Below are positions 1 to 8,470 of a stretch of 64,000 bases of DNA, piece by piece; within the stretch, counting starts at the first letter, position 1; each line of letters opens with the position of its first letter. Origin of the DNA: Duganella zoogloeoides. GTDB taxonomy: Bacteria > Pseudomonadota > Gammaproteobacteria > Burkholderiales > Burkholderiaceae_D. Where the stretch lies: assembly GCF_034479515.1 (NCBI RefSeq), contig NZ_CP140152.1, forward strand, positions 4,836,001 to 4,900,000, in the 5' to 3' direction. A model generated the notes under the pieces. It was not told where the DNA came from. It did not search any database and saw nothing but the letters and a program-made list of their open reading frames with translations. The position numbers and the translations under genes were made by a program.

Positions 1-390
1 GCGGCCGCCTTCAACGGTGACGCCGGCCGAAATGAACCGTTCCATCAAATAGCGCTCGGGCGGGCGGATATCGGCCTCGTACATGCGGATGCCGTGTTCG
101 CGCAGCGTGCGCTCAAACGCGGTCAGTGCCTTGTAGCGCGACGCGTACACGCCGATCACCGGCTCCTGCTGGAAGGTTTTCAATTGCAGGTCGCGCAACT
201 CGATGCCGCCCGACTGATCCATCAGCGCCGCGATGGCCGCGCGCTGTCCTGCCTCGGCAAAGGCGACGGAAGTTTGCGCGGTCAGGCGGATTTTCCGGGG
301 GCCGTCGTCGGTGGCCAGCCAGAAGTCGATCTCGGTGCCGTGCGCAGTATCGCGCCAGTGGCGCGTGAGGATAAAGCCGGTGCAGGTCAT
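1..390 (-). CDS. polB: DNA polymerase II, N-terminal 130 residues (partial)
   Basis: Translating the minus strand from the ATG at 388-390 gives an uninterrupted frame to the window edge. The product begins MTCTGFILTRHWRDT and later reads YEADIRPPERYLMERF, which closely matches the N-terminal domain of E. coli Pol II. That enzyme is a family B polymerase of about 780 residues with 3'-5' exonuclease, used for SOS-induced translesion synthesis and fork restart. Only the N-terminal, non-catalytic part is present because the gene runs off the left end; no exonuclease or polymerase motif can be checked here. A perfect LexA box lies 13 bases upstream of the start, as expected for this gene. Confidence 0.93.
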   Translation of the reverse strand, partial: MTCTGFILTRHWRDTAHGTEIDFWLATDDGPRKIRLTAQTSVAFAEAGQRAAIAALMDQSGGIELRDLQLKTFQQEPVIGVYASRYKALTAFERTLREHGIRMYEADIRPPERYLMERFISAGVTVEGGR

Positions 391-402
391 GGCAGAATTA
401 TA

Positions 403-418
403 CTGTATGTGCATACAG
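403..418 (-). promoter_or_regulatory. LexA (SOS) box upstream of polB
   Basis: The site reads CTGTATGTGCATACAG, a perfect CTGT-N8-ACAG palindrome matching the gammaproteobacterial/betaproteobacterial LexA consensus. It sits between the LacI-type gene stop at 462 and the polB start at 390, so it should repress polB until DNA damage. Both the sequence match and the identity of the downstream gene support the call. Confidence 0.9.
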
Positions 419-461
419 CCGCAATTCTGGCCTTGCTTAGCTGCGGGAGCAGGCGCAGGGG

Positions 462-1523
462 TCAGCCGCTACTGCGTTCAATAATCGAGAAGCCGATATC
501 GAGGATGCGCTCGCCCACCTCGCGCTCCTGCGAGCGGTCGAGGATGAAACGCGCCGCCGTGGTGCCGATCAGCGCGCCGTCGATGCGCACGGTCGTCAAG
601 GCCGGATGCAGCTCGCGCGCAAACGCCAGGTCGCCCAGGCCAATGACAGCCAACTGCTCAGGCACCGCGATGCCGAGCGCCTGCGCCTCGGTCAGCACGC
701 CCAGCGCCACCATATCCGAGCTGCAGAACACGGCGTCGATATCGGGATGCTGCGCCAGCAGCGCGCGCAGGCCGGTGCGACCGAAACCGGTATTGGTGGG
801 CGCGGGCGCCACCAGCGCGGGAATTGCCGCCTCACCCGGCGCGGCCATGCCCAGCGTAATTGCCGCATCCGAGAACGACTGCATGCGGCGCCGGGCGCGG
901 TCGTCATCGGCGCCCAGCGTGGCCACGCGGCGGCGGCCGCGCGCATGCAGGTATTCGGCCACCGCCTGCCCGACTTTTTCGTGCGAAAAGCCGATCAGCA
1001 TGTCGATCGGGTTGGGCGCCAGATCCCAGGTTTCCACCACCGGGATGCCGCTGTTTAGCAAGCGCTTGCGGCCGGCTGACGAATGCATGATCCCGGTAAG
1101 CACCACGCCGTCGGGGCGGCGGCCGATGATGGCTTCGAGCAGTTCATCCTCGCGCGAATCCTCGTAGCCGGACTGCCCCAGCATCACCTGGTAGCCATGC
1201 TGCGCCAGCGCCGCCGTCAGCGACTGCACCATCTCGAGGAACACGTTGCCGGCAATCGTGGGAATCACGGCAGCGACCAGCCGGCTCTTGCGCGACGCGA
1301 GGCCGCCGGCCAGCATATTGGGCACGTAACCGGTTTGCGCGACCGCGTCTTTCACGCGCTGCATGATCGCGTCCGACACCACGCTGGGATTGTTGAGCGC
1401 GCGCGACGCGGTGATCGGCGCTACGCCGGCCAGGCGCGCGACGTCGCGCAGCGTGATGCCGCCGCTGTTGCGGCGGCGCTTGGGACTGTCGTGGCCAGGC
1501 GGTTTATCGGTGGGATCGGTCAT
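462..1523 (-). CDS. LacI/GntR-type transcriptional regulator
   Basis: 353 residues, normal for the LacI family. A helix-turn-helix occupies about residues 23-50 (ITLRDVARLAGVAPITASRA), followed by the hinge helix and a periplasmic-binding-protein-like effector domain to the C-terminus. The order and wording of motifs (NMLAGGLAS, VVLTGIMHS, FCSSDMVALG) resemble the gluconate-repressor-like GntR subgroup of LacI proteins; that ligand is an inference. No sugar operon is adjacent: upstream lies the phosphatase-fold gene at 35 bases and downstream polB, so its target is probably elsewhere or upstream of the pqi operon. Cytoplasmic DNA-binding protein. Confidence 0.9.
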   Translation of the reverse strand: MTDPTDKPPGHDSPKRRRNSGGITLRDVARLAGVAPITASRALNNPSVVSDAIMQRVKDAVAQTGYVPNMLAGGLASRKSRLVAAVIPTIAGNVFLEMVQSLTAALAQHGYQVMLGQSGYEDSREDELLEAIIGRRPDGVVLTGIMHSSAGRKRLLNSGIPVVETWDLAPNPIDMLIGFSHEKVGQAVAEYLHARGRRRVATLGADDDRARRRMQSFSDAAITLGMAAPGEAAIPALVAPAPTNTGFGRTGLRALLAQHPDIDAVFCSSDMVALGVLTEAQALGIAVPEQLAVIGLGDLAFARELHPALTTVRIDGALIGTTAARFILDRSQEREVGERILDIGFSIIERSSG

Positions 1524-1557
1524 GCTGCGATTTTAACAGGTGGACAACAGGTGAGCT

Positions 1558-2262
1558 TCAGCGGTAGGTGAGCATGTCTTTCCCGCCCAGCGCTTCCAGG
1601 TGGGCATAGTTGTTGAAGTAATCGAGGCCGAATTCGCCGGGCCGGTGCAGCAGCCGGGTGACCGAGCAGTTGGCCATCTTCCACGTCATTTCCATGACCT
1701 GGTAGTCCTGCAAGCCCAGCACGTGCTGCATCACGGTGGCGGTCACGCCGCTGGACGTGAACACCAGCGTGGCCTGCTTGCTGTCGGGGCGGTCGAGGCG
1801 CTCCAGCGCGGCCACCACGCGGGCGCGGAATTCGGGCCATGCCTGCGCGTATTCATCGTCATGCCAGCCGGTCATCCAGCGCTGCATCGCCGCGCGGAAC
1901 AGCTGCTCCATGGCGCGCTGCGGCTCGCGCTGGCCGGCCAGGCGTTCGCCCAGCGCCGCCGGGTCGGCGAATTCCGGGCAGTGGCGCAGCATCACTTCGT
2001 GGTGGTCGAATTCGGCAAAACCCGGCTCTATCTCGCGTTGCGCCGGTGGCCACAAGCCGGCCGGCATCTCGGCCTGGCAGGCGTCGGCTGCCTGCGCGTG
2101 GCGGACCATGCCGCCGGTCAGTACGCGGTGAAAGCGCTGGTCGCGCCTGGCGAACCACTGTCCCAGCAGGCGCGCCTGCTCGATGCCGCGTGGCGACAGC
2201 TGGTCGTAATTGGCGCTGCCGAACGACGCCTGCGCGCTGCGCACCAAAAAAATCTGTCCCAT
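1558..2262 (-). CDS. Histidine-phosphatase-fold protein lacking the RHG motif
   Basis: The 234-residue frame starts at the ATG at 2262 (MGQIFLVRSAQASFGS). Longer in-frame sequence upstream overlaps the preceding lipoprotein gene and looks non-coding. The sequence aligns with the phosphoglycerate-mutase/histidine-phosphatase superfamily, in which residues after LVR are normally HG. Here they are Ser9-Ala10, so the nucleophilic histidine is missing. The usual C-terminal SHGG is also changed, to TSSGV. The surrounding residues (LSPRGIEQARLLG, VLTGGMVRHAQ) are well kept, so the fold is probably intact while classical phosphohistidine chemistry is unlikely. It is the last gene after pqiABC, 13 bases from pqiC. 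A binding or regulatory role is possible but not shown. Confidence 0.75.
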   Translation of the reverse strand: MGQIFLVRSAQASFGSANYDQLSPRGIEQARLLGQWFARRDQRFHRVLTGGMVRHAQAADACQAEMPAGLWPPAQREIEPGFAEFDHHEVMLRHCPEFADPAALGERLAGQREPQRAMEQLFRAAMQRWMTGWHDDEYAQAWPEFRARVVAALERLDRPDSKQATLVFTSSGVTATVMQHVLGLQDYQVMEMTWKMANCSVTRLLHRPGEFGLDYFNNYAHLEALGGKDMLTYR

Positions 2263-2275
2263 GATCGTCCTACGA

Positions 2276-2893
2276 CTACGAAGCCGAAGCCGGGCAGGCC
2301 GCGCTGCCATTGGCAGCCAGGCCGCGCACCGCCGTGGCGATATCGGCGCCCAGGCGCGCGACGGCGCGGCGGTGGCCTGCCACCAGCGCCTCGTTACCGT
2401 CGCTCACCGTCTCGCTGGCAACCGTGCGGCAGGTCAGCACCTTGGGGCTGCCCACCTGGCGCACGCTCCATACGGCGTCGAGCAGCGCGTACTTGCCGGG
2501 GGCCGACTCGAAGCGCTGGACATTGGTGCTGATGCGGTACACGGTGGCGCCTTCCGGCGTGGGCGTGCGGAACACGTCCACCGCGCCCAGGTCGTTCGTC
2601 ACCACCTGCGACAGTGCCTGGCCGATTTCGGCGGCCGGCGGCGAGGTCCACAGGTCCTGTTCCAGCAAGTCCATGCGGCCATCGGTGGTCACCACCAGCT
2701 GTTTGCGCGCCACCTGCTGCGGCACCGTCACGGCCGGAATCTCGATGAAGTACGCGGGGGCTGCGCCGCTTTTCGCGGCGGGCGTGCCCATGCCCGTGGC
2801 CAGGCTGTAGAAGCGGTCGGGCGGCGTGCTGGAGCAGCCGGCCAGCGCAGCAGCAACAGCAGCGATGGCGAGGCCATACAAACGGTACGTCAT
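2276..2893 (-). CDS. pqiC: PqiC-type lipoprotein of the Pqi lipid transport system
   Basis: 205 residues with a lipoprotein signal peptide whose lipobox LAGC places the modified cysteine at residue 20, followed by the SSTPPDRFYSL start typical of ABC-type transport auxiliary (DUF330/YmbA) lipoproteins. In E. coli PqiC is an outer-membrane lipoprotein that receives the PqiB needle. The gene overlaps the end of pqiB by four bases (start 2893, pqiB stop 2890), so translation is probably coupled. Position within pqiA-pqiB-pqiC confirms the assignment. Confidence 0.88.
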   Translation of the reverse strand: MTYRLYGLAIAAVAAALAGCSSTPPDRFYSLATGMGTPAAKSGAAPAYFIEIPAVTVPQQVARKQLVVTTDGRMDLLEQDLWTSPPAAEIGQALSQVVTNDLGAVDVFRTPTPEGATVYRISTNVQRFESAPGKYALLDAVWSVRQVGSPKVLTCRTVASETVSDGNEALVAGHRRAVARLGADIATAVRGLAANGSAACPASAS

Positions 2894-4512
2894 TTCTTCT
2901 CTCCTTTTTTCTCCGGCTTGCCGCGGATGAGCGACTCGGGATGGCGTTCCAGGTAGTCCGTCAGCGCGTTGATGGACTCCATGGTTTGCGTCAGTTGCTG
3001 CAGCGCTTCGCGCAGATCGGACTGCACCGGCGAGTCCTTTTGCAGCAGTTCCTCGGCGGTGCCGAAGGTTTTGCGCGCCGCGCCCAGGGTGTCTTTCATC
3101 TCCGGCACCACTTGCGAATCGATCTGCTTGAGCAGAGTGTCGGCGCTTTTCAGGGTGTCGCGCAGGTTGGTGCCGATTTCCTCGAACGGTACCTTGTCGA
3201 GCTTGCGTGCAATGCTCGAGAGCTGGGTTTGCAGCTCGTCGAGCGTGTTCGGTACGGTCGGAATCTCGAGCGGGTCCTGGTTCATGTCCACCTTGGCGCT
3301 CTTGGCGTTCGGGAAGAAGTCGAGTGCCACGTACAGCTGGCCGGTGAGCAGGTTACCGGTGCGCAGCTGGCCGCGCAGGCCGCGCGCCACCATGCGCTCC
3401 ATCACCTGCGGCCCGGCGTTGCGGTCCTGGTCGTCGTCGATGCTCTTCTGGAAGGCGCGGCCCAGGCGCGCCGGGTACATGTCCACCGTGACCGGCATGC
3501 GGAAGGTTTTCTTGACACGGTCGAACTCCACGCCCACCGAACGCACTTCGCCCAGCACGATGCCACGGAAGTCCACCGGCGCGCCCTGCGACAGGCCGCG
3601 CAGCGACTGGTCGAAGTACAGCACGGTGGTGATCGCGGGACCATCCGGGTCGCGCAGCGCGCTGGCCTGGTCGGCGGCCAGCAGGAACTGGCTGCCCTGC
3701 GGCGCCACCACGTCGGGTTTCTGGCCGCCGGCGCTCTCGAACGCGATCCCGCCCACCACCAGCGCGGCCAGTGATTGCGTATTGAGCTTGAAGCCCGACG
3801 AATCGAGCCGCACATCGACGCCGCTGGCATGCCACCAGCGCGTGTTCTTGCCCACGTACTGCTCGTACGGCGCGCGGATGAACACTTTCATTTTCACGCC
3901 GCGTCCCTGCTCTTCCAGGTCGAACGCGGTCACCCGGCCCACCGGGATGCGGCGGTAGTAGATTGGCGAACCTACATCGACGGAACCGAGGCTTTCGGCG
4001 TGCAGCGTAAACAGGCTGCCCTTTTCGTCGGTGGCTACCTGCGGCGCTTCTTCCAGGCCGGCAAATTCGGTGGCGGTCTCGCCGGACTTGCCGGCATCGA
4101 CGCCGATGTACGCGCCCGACAGCAGCGTGCCCAGGCCGGAGACGCCGGTAGCGCCCACCTTGGGCCGCACCACCCAGAAGCGGGTGTCGGCTGCGGCAAA
4201 GCGCTCGGCTTCCTTGCTCATGTCGATCTTGACCAGCACCCTGGACAGGTCGCGCGAAATCGAGATCGAACGCACGATGCCGATATCGACATCCTTGTAT
4301 TTGACCTTGGTCTTGCCGGGTTCCAGGCCGTCGCCGCTGCGGAAGCTCACCGTCACCGACGGCCCCTGGTCCACAAAGGTCTTGATCACCAGGCCCACGC
4401 CGATCAGCGCGGCCAGCAGGGGGATCAGCCAGACCAGCGAGGGCAGCCAGCGGTTGGCCTTTTCGACGGCCGGCTCGTGCACCGGCCGTAGGTGGTCTTC
4501 GTTTTCAGGCAT
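2890..4512 (-). CDS. pqiB: MCE-domain intermembrane transport protein PqiB
   Basis: 540 residues from the ATG at 4512. I chose this over the ATG at 4524 because a GGAG stands six bases before it and the start overlaps the pqiA stop. One N-terminal transmembrane helix (about residues 20-42, LVWLIPLLAALIGVGLVIK) is followed by three MCE/MlaD repeats, the first around GPSVTVSFRSGDGLEPGKTKVKY, and by a long C-terminal helical region. PqiB in E. coli forms hexameric stacked rings plus a helical needle spanning the periplasm for lipid trafficking. E. coli PqiB is of similar length. Confidence 0.93.
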   Translation of the reverse strand: MPENEDHLRPVHEPAVEKANRWLPSLVWLIPLLAALIGVGLVIKTFVDQGPSVTVSFRSGDGLEPGKTKVKYKDVDIGIVRSISISRDLSRVLVKIDMSKEAERFAAADTRFWVVRPKVGATGVSGLGTLLSGAYIGVDAGKSGETATEFAGLEEAPQVATDEKGSLFTLHAESLGSVDVGSPIYYRRIPVGRVTAFDLEEQGRGVKMKVFIRAPYEQYVGKNTRWWHASGVDVRLDSSGFKLNTQSLAALVVGGIAFESAGGQKPDVVAPQGSQFLLAADQASALRDPDGPAITTVLYFDQSLRGLSQGAPVDFRGIVLGEVRSVGVEFDRVKKTFRMPVTVDMYPARLGRAFQKSIDDDQDRNAGPQVMERMVARGLRGQLRTGNLLTGQLYVALDFFPNAKSAKVDMNQDPLEIPTVPNTLDELQTQLSSIARKLDKVPFEEIGTNLRDTLKSADTLLKQIDSQVVPEMKDTLGAARKTFGTAEELLQKDSPVQSDLREALQQLTQTMESINALTDYLERHPESLIRGKPEKKGEKK

Positions 4513-5773
4513 GCTTTTCTCCATGTGTATCGACGGGGTCCCAGATCAGGCGCGGATCGAACTGCATCGACGCCATCATCGTCAGGACCACCACGGCGCA
4601 AAACGCCAGCGCGCCAGGGCCGGCGGTGATCACCGCGAGCGACTGGAAGCGCACCAGCGCCACCGTCAGCGTAATGACAAAAATATCGAGCATCGACCAG
4701 CGGCCGACAAATTCAACGATGCGGTACAACACCGTGCGCTGCTCCGGGCGCCAGCGCGAGCGGCGCTGCGCAGTCGCGGCCAGTATCGCCAGCGCCACCA
4801 GCTTCATCACCGGCACCACGATACTGGCCACGAAAATGATGATCGCCAGCGCCTGCGAGCCGCTGTTCCAGAACAGCAGCACGCCGCTGATGATGGTGTC
4901 GTCCTCCTTGCCGAACAGGGAGTTCGTGTACATCACGGGCAGCAGCATGGCGGGAATGTAGAGAATGGTGGCAGCGAGCAGCAGCGCCCAGGTGCGGCCC
5001 ACGCTGTCCGGGCGGCGCCGGTGCAGCGCCGACTTGCACCGTTCACAGTGCTGGTGGCGGCCTTTTTCGGGGGCCACCAGGCCGCAGCTATGGCACGCCA
5101 CCAGCGGCGCGCCGGCAGCGAGCGCCTGGTAATTGAACTGCGACTGCGACGGGCGCATGCCCTTGGGCCCCGGCAGGTGCTCGCCGATATTCCATAAAAT
5201 CTTGGGGTCGAACGACATCACCAGCGCCAGCATCAGGGTAAGCACGGCAAACGCGAACAGGCCGGGATGGACGATCACGCGCGCCAGGCTGGTCATCTTG
5301 ACGATGGTGATCAGGATGCCGATCATCAGCACTTCCGTCATGCCCCAGCGCCGCGCCGTGCCGAGCGCGCGCAGCATGGAGTCGAATCCGGGCGGCCGCC
5401 GCCCCCGGCTCAGCGACAGCGTGACGTAGAACAGCGACGCCAGCTCCACCGCCGGCAGCACGATGGTAAACAGCGTGACGATGGCCGCAACGATCTCCAT
5501 CTTCTCGCGCCAGAGCACGTAAATCGCCCCCATCAGCGTGGAAGCGATGCTGTAGCCGCCCACCGACAATTCGACGATGGGGAAGAACTGGGCAATCAAG
5601 AAGGTGAAGATGGCAGCCAGCGTGATGGCGGCCATGGCGCGCGGATCGGAGCGGATGCCGCGATAGAGTATCGAGCCGCAACGCACACACCGCGCCTTTT
5701 CGCGCGGTTGCAAAGGGCGGTGCTGGTGCAGCACGCCGCAGTCGTGGCAACTGATCAAATCGTAGCGATACAC
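4505..5773 (-). CDS. pqiA: Inner-membrane PqiA protein with two zinc-ribbon modules
   Basis: 422 residues. It holds two PqiA domains, each introduced by a four-cysteine rubredoxin-like motif: Cys9, Cys12, Cys29, Cys32 and Cys227, Cys230, Cys243, Cys246. Each is followed by four hydrophobic segments (for example around residues 50-70, 93-118 and 145-188). This double arrangement is the signature of PqiA, the inner-membrane partner of PqiB. It is the first gene of the operon; 94 bases separate it from the preceding M20 gene stop. In enterobacteria the operon responds to paraquat via SoxS; nothing equivalent is visible here. Confidence 0.92.
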   Translation of the reverse strand: MYRYDLISCHDCGVLHQHRPLQPREKARCVRCGSILYRGIRSDPRAMAAITLAAIFTFLIAQFFPIVELSVGGYSIASTLMGAIYVLWREKMEIVAAIVTLFTIVLPAVELASLFYVTLSLSRGRRPPGFDSMLRALGTARRWGMTEVLMIGILITIVKMTSLARVIVHPGLFAFAVLTLMLALVMSFDPKILWNIGEHLPGPKGMRPSQSQFNYQALAAGAPLVACHSCGLVAPEKGRHQHCERCKSALHRRRPDSVGRTWALLLAATILYIPAMLLPVMYTNSLFGKEDDTIISGVLLFWNSGSQALAIIIFVASIVVPVMKLVALAILAATAQRRSRWRPEQRTVLYRIVEFVGRWSMLDIFVITLTVALVRFQSLAVITAGPGALAFCAVVVLTMMASMQFDPRLIWDPVDTHGEKHA

Positions 5774-5867
5774 GGTCCGGCCGGAATGATGGAAACATTC
5801 ATATCATACGGCAATACTGGCGCGCACAATTGTGCGGCGGGACCGGTTTCGCGGTGCTTACTTCAAT

Positions 5868-7118
5868 TTACTTTTTGTGCAGGAAGTCGAGCAGCGTGGC
5901 GGCCACCACCTTGGTCGCTTTGCGCAAGTCGTCCAGGTTCAGGCGTTCGTCGGCCTTCTTGGCGTTCGATTCGGGCACCGTGCGCGGGCCGGCGCCGTAC
6001 AGCACGGCCGGAATCCCGTGCTCGCCGTACAGGCGCGCGTCCGCGTACAGCGGCGTGCCCTGGGCGGGAATGGTCTCGCCCAGGTAGGTTTGCGCATTGT
6101 GCTGCAGGCTGGCCACCAGCTGCGCGGTACCCGGCAGTTCGCGCAGCGCGTGCGACAGCAGCAGGCGCTTGATGTCGAGCGTGATGCCCGCCTGCCCTGC
6201 CACGGCGTTTTCGATCAGCGCGCGCACGTATGCTTCCACCTGCACCGGGTCTTCCTCGGGAATCATGCGGCGGTCGAGCTTGAGCACCACCTTGCCCGGC
6301 ACGACATTGGTATTGGTGCCGCCGTCGATGCGGCCCACCAGCATGGTCGGCGAGTCGATGCCGGCAATCTGCGACTTGATCTTTTTCAGTTCCGGCAGCT
6401 CGTCGTAGATGGCGTTGAGGATGCGGGTGGCCGCCTGCAGCGCGTCGTGGCCCGTCTCCGGCATGGCGCCGTGGCCGGATTTGCCGTGCACCGTCACTTC
6501 CAGTTGCAGGCAGGCGTTGTGGGCGGTGACGATGTTGTAGCTGAAGCCCGCCGCGATGACATAATCGGGCCGGGTCAGCTTTTGCTCGAGCAGCCAGCCG
6601 GGACCCAGCAGGCCGCCGAATTCCTCGTCGTACGTGAAGTGCAGTTCCAGTGCCCCCGTCAACGGCATGCCCAGCGCTTCCAGTGCGCGGGTGGCGAAAA
6701 TGTACGTGGCGAAGTCGCACTTGGAGACGGCGGCGGCGCGGCCATAGATAAAACCGTTATCGACCACGCCGCCATACGGTGGATAGGTCCAGTTGTCGCC
6801 GGGCGGCACCACGTCGCCGTGGGCATTGAGGGCCACCGTGGGGCCGCCACTGTCGTACGGGCGGCGCACGATCAGGTTGGTAATGGTCTGCATGCCGTAG
6901 TCGCGCACCGCCTGCTCGGGCACCGCGTGCTGCTCGGCGGTCCAGCCGTAGGCTTGCACCAGGTTCGCCACCATCTCGGCATGCGGCGCGTTGTTGCCGG
7001 GCGGAGTATCGGTGGGGATGCGCAGCAGTTGCTGGAGCACGCCCACCTGCTCATCGAAATGGGCGTCGATCCACTGCGCCAGTTGTGCTTTTTGGTCGTT
7101 CATCAGTTCTTCTTTCAT
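5868..7118 (-). CDS. M20-family amidohydrolase/peptidase coupled to puuD
   Basis: 416 residues with the M20 layout: LNAHGDVVPPG gives metal ligand His100 and Asp102, TYDEEFGG gives the catalytic Glu165/Glu166 pair, and a central dimerisation domain precedes the C-terminal part. The usual GxxDxK bridging aspartate appears as YGRAAAVSKCD, with Val131 at the expected position and Asp135 nearby, which may serve instead. The ATG at 7118 overlaps the puuD stop (ATGA), although an ATG at 7103 (MNDQKAQLAQW) is an alternative start. Coupling to urate oxidase suggests it hydrolyses a C-N bond in purine breakdown, but the substrate is unknown and other M20 roles (ArgE/DapE-like deacylation) remain possible. 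Confidence 0.8.
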   Translation of the reverse strand: MKEELMNDQKAQLAQWIDAHFDEQVGVLQQLLRIPTDTPPGNNAPHAEMVANLVQAYGWTAEQHAVPEQAVRDYGMQTITNLIVRRPYDSGGPTVALNAHGDVVPPGDNWTYPPYGGVVDNGFIYGRAAAVSKCDFATYIFATRALEALGMPLTGALELHFTYDEEFGGLLGPGWLLEQKLTRPDYVIAAGFSYNIVTAHNACLQLEVTVHGKSGHGAMPETGHDALQAATRILNAIYDELPELKKIKSQIAGIDSPTMLVGRIDGGTNTNVVPGKVVLKLDRRMIPEEDPVQVEAYVRALIENAVAGQAGITLDIKRLLLSHALRELPGTAQLVASLQHNAQTYLGETIPAQGTPLYADARLYGEHGIPAVLYGAGPRTVPESNAKKADERLNLDDLRKATKVVAATLLDFLHKK

Positions 7119-8347
7119 TTTGCACCCGATTCATACCAGGCGGCGACTTGCGCGCGTTCGGCGTCGGTCATTTGCGTCAGGTTCGCCAGCGGCATGGCTT
7201 TGAGCTGGACCGTCTGCTTGTAGATTTTTTCGGCATTCTGGCGGATTTCCGCCTCGTTCTCGAGCATGATGCCGGCCGGTGCGGCCGCAAAGCCGGCCTG
7301 CTTGGGCTGGGCCGCATGGCACGACACGCAGCGGTGGTCGATGATGGTTTTCACTTGCGCGAATTGTTTGGCAGCCGCTTGCGGATCGACCGCCGGCGCA
7401 GCCGCCACTGCTGCCGGTCGGCTTGGGGCGATCGCCACGGCCACCGCCGCCAGCAGCGCCAGGCCGATGACCGGATAGCGCCACTCGACGCGGCCCTTGT
7501 GGCGCAGGTTGAAGAAGTGGCGAATGAACACGCCGGCCGCCATGATCATTGCCAGCACCAGCCACGAATACTCATGGCGGTAAGTCATCGCGTAATGGTT
7601 GCTGATCATGATGAACAGCACCGGCAAGGTGAAGTAGTTATTGTGGACGCTACGCTGCTTGGCCTTCTGGCCGTGCACCGGATCGGGCATGCGGCCGGCC
7701 GACATGGCTTCGACCATCTTGCGCTGGCCGGGAATGATCAGCATCAGCACATTGCCCACCATGATGGTGCCGATCAGCGCACCCACGTGGATGTAGGCGG
7801 CGCGGCCGCTGAGCACATGGGTGAGGCCATAGGCTGCCGCCACGATCAGCGCGAAGATCACCACGCCGAACCAGAAGTCGTGCTTGCCCAGCGGCGAGCG
7901 GCACAGCAGGTCATAGACGGTCCAGCCGACGACCAGGGTGCCGACGCCGATGCCCACCGCCTGCAGGCTGGTGATGTCGGCCACCGACTTGTCGATCATC
8001 ATGGCCTGGGCGTTGAAGTAATAGGCGATCGTCAGCAGCGCGATGCCGGAGAGCCAGGTGGAATAGGCTTCCCATTTAAACCAGTGCAGCTCCTTCGGCA
8101 GTTCGGCCGGCGCCACCAGGTATTTTTGCGGGTTATAAAAGCCGCCGCCGTGCACGGCCCACAGCTCGCCCGACACGCCCTTTTTCGCCAGCTCGGAACC
8201 CGGCGCCGGCGGGCGGATCGAGTTATCGAGCCATACGAAATAAAACGATGCGCCGATCCAGGCGATACCGGTGATGACGTGGAGCCAGCGTACCAGGAGG
8301 TTGAGCCATTCAAGGCCGTAGGGGACGAGGTACGCAAACAATTCCAT
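7115..8347 (-). CDS. puuD: Membrane urate oxidase (urate hydroxylase) PuuD with cytochrome c domain
   Basis: 410 residues. The N-terminal part has about eight hydrophobic segments and conserved histidines (WLHVITGIAWIG, HVGALIGT, NNYFTLPVLFIMISNHY). The C-terminal part after a linker at about 305-325 is a cytochrome c domain with CVSCH at residues 340-344. This is the architecture of PuuD, the FAD-independent integral-membrane urate oxidase that passes electrons to the respiratory chain and yields 5-hydroxyisourate. It is read divergently from the LysR gene at 8471 and is followed by the overlapping M20 gene. HIU hydrolase and allantoinase are not in this window. Confidence 0.92.
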   Translation of the reverse strand: MELFAYLVPYGLEWLNLLVRWLHVITGIAWIGASFYFVWLDNSIRPPAPGSELAKKGVSGELWAVHGGGFYNPQKYLVAPAELPKELHWFKWEAYSTWLSGIALLTIAYYFNAQAMMIDKSVADITSLQAVGIGVGTLVVGWTVYDLLCRSPLGKHDFWFGVVIFALIVAAAYGLTHVLSGRAAYIHVGALIGTIMVGNVLMLIIPGQRKMVEAMSAGRMPDPVHGQKAKQRSVHNNYFTLPVLFIMISNHYAMTYRHEYSWLVLAMIMAAGVFIRHFFNLRHKGRVEWRYPVIGLALLAAVAVAIAPSRPAAVAAAPAVDPQAAAKQFAQVKTIIDHRCVSCHAAQPKQAGFAAAPAGIMLENEAEIRQNAEKIYKQTVQLKAMPLANLTQMTDAERAQVAAWYESGAK

Positions 8348-8434
8348 GGCTAGTCTTTCAGGTCAGGGCTGTGGCTAATTTACAGAAGATAGCTGCAAAT
8401 GCTGCAATGCACATGAACTATCGAGTATATTAAA

Positions 8435-8457
8435 CATATCGTATTCCGTATAACCTG
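8435..8457. promoter_or_regulatory. Putative operator shared with the uraD-allC promoter
   Basis: The divergent puuD/LysR gap contains CATATCGTATTCCGTATAACCTG. A related string (CATAAATCGTATAACCCGTACCTG) occurs at 9422-9445 before the UraD-AllC gene. Both hold ATCGTAT, then CGTA, then CCTG. The two sites flank genes of one pathway on either side of the LysR gene, which is suggestive of LysR operators, but two occurrences are weak evidence. Confidence 0.4.
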
Positions 8458-8470
8458 AACAAGACTTTTC

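Noticed and set aside
94..1167. Plus-strand frames over polB and the LacI gene
   Set aside because: The minus strand gives recognisable Pol II and LacI proteins; the plus-strand products are low-complexity Arg/Ser/Ala strings.
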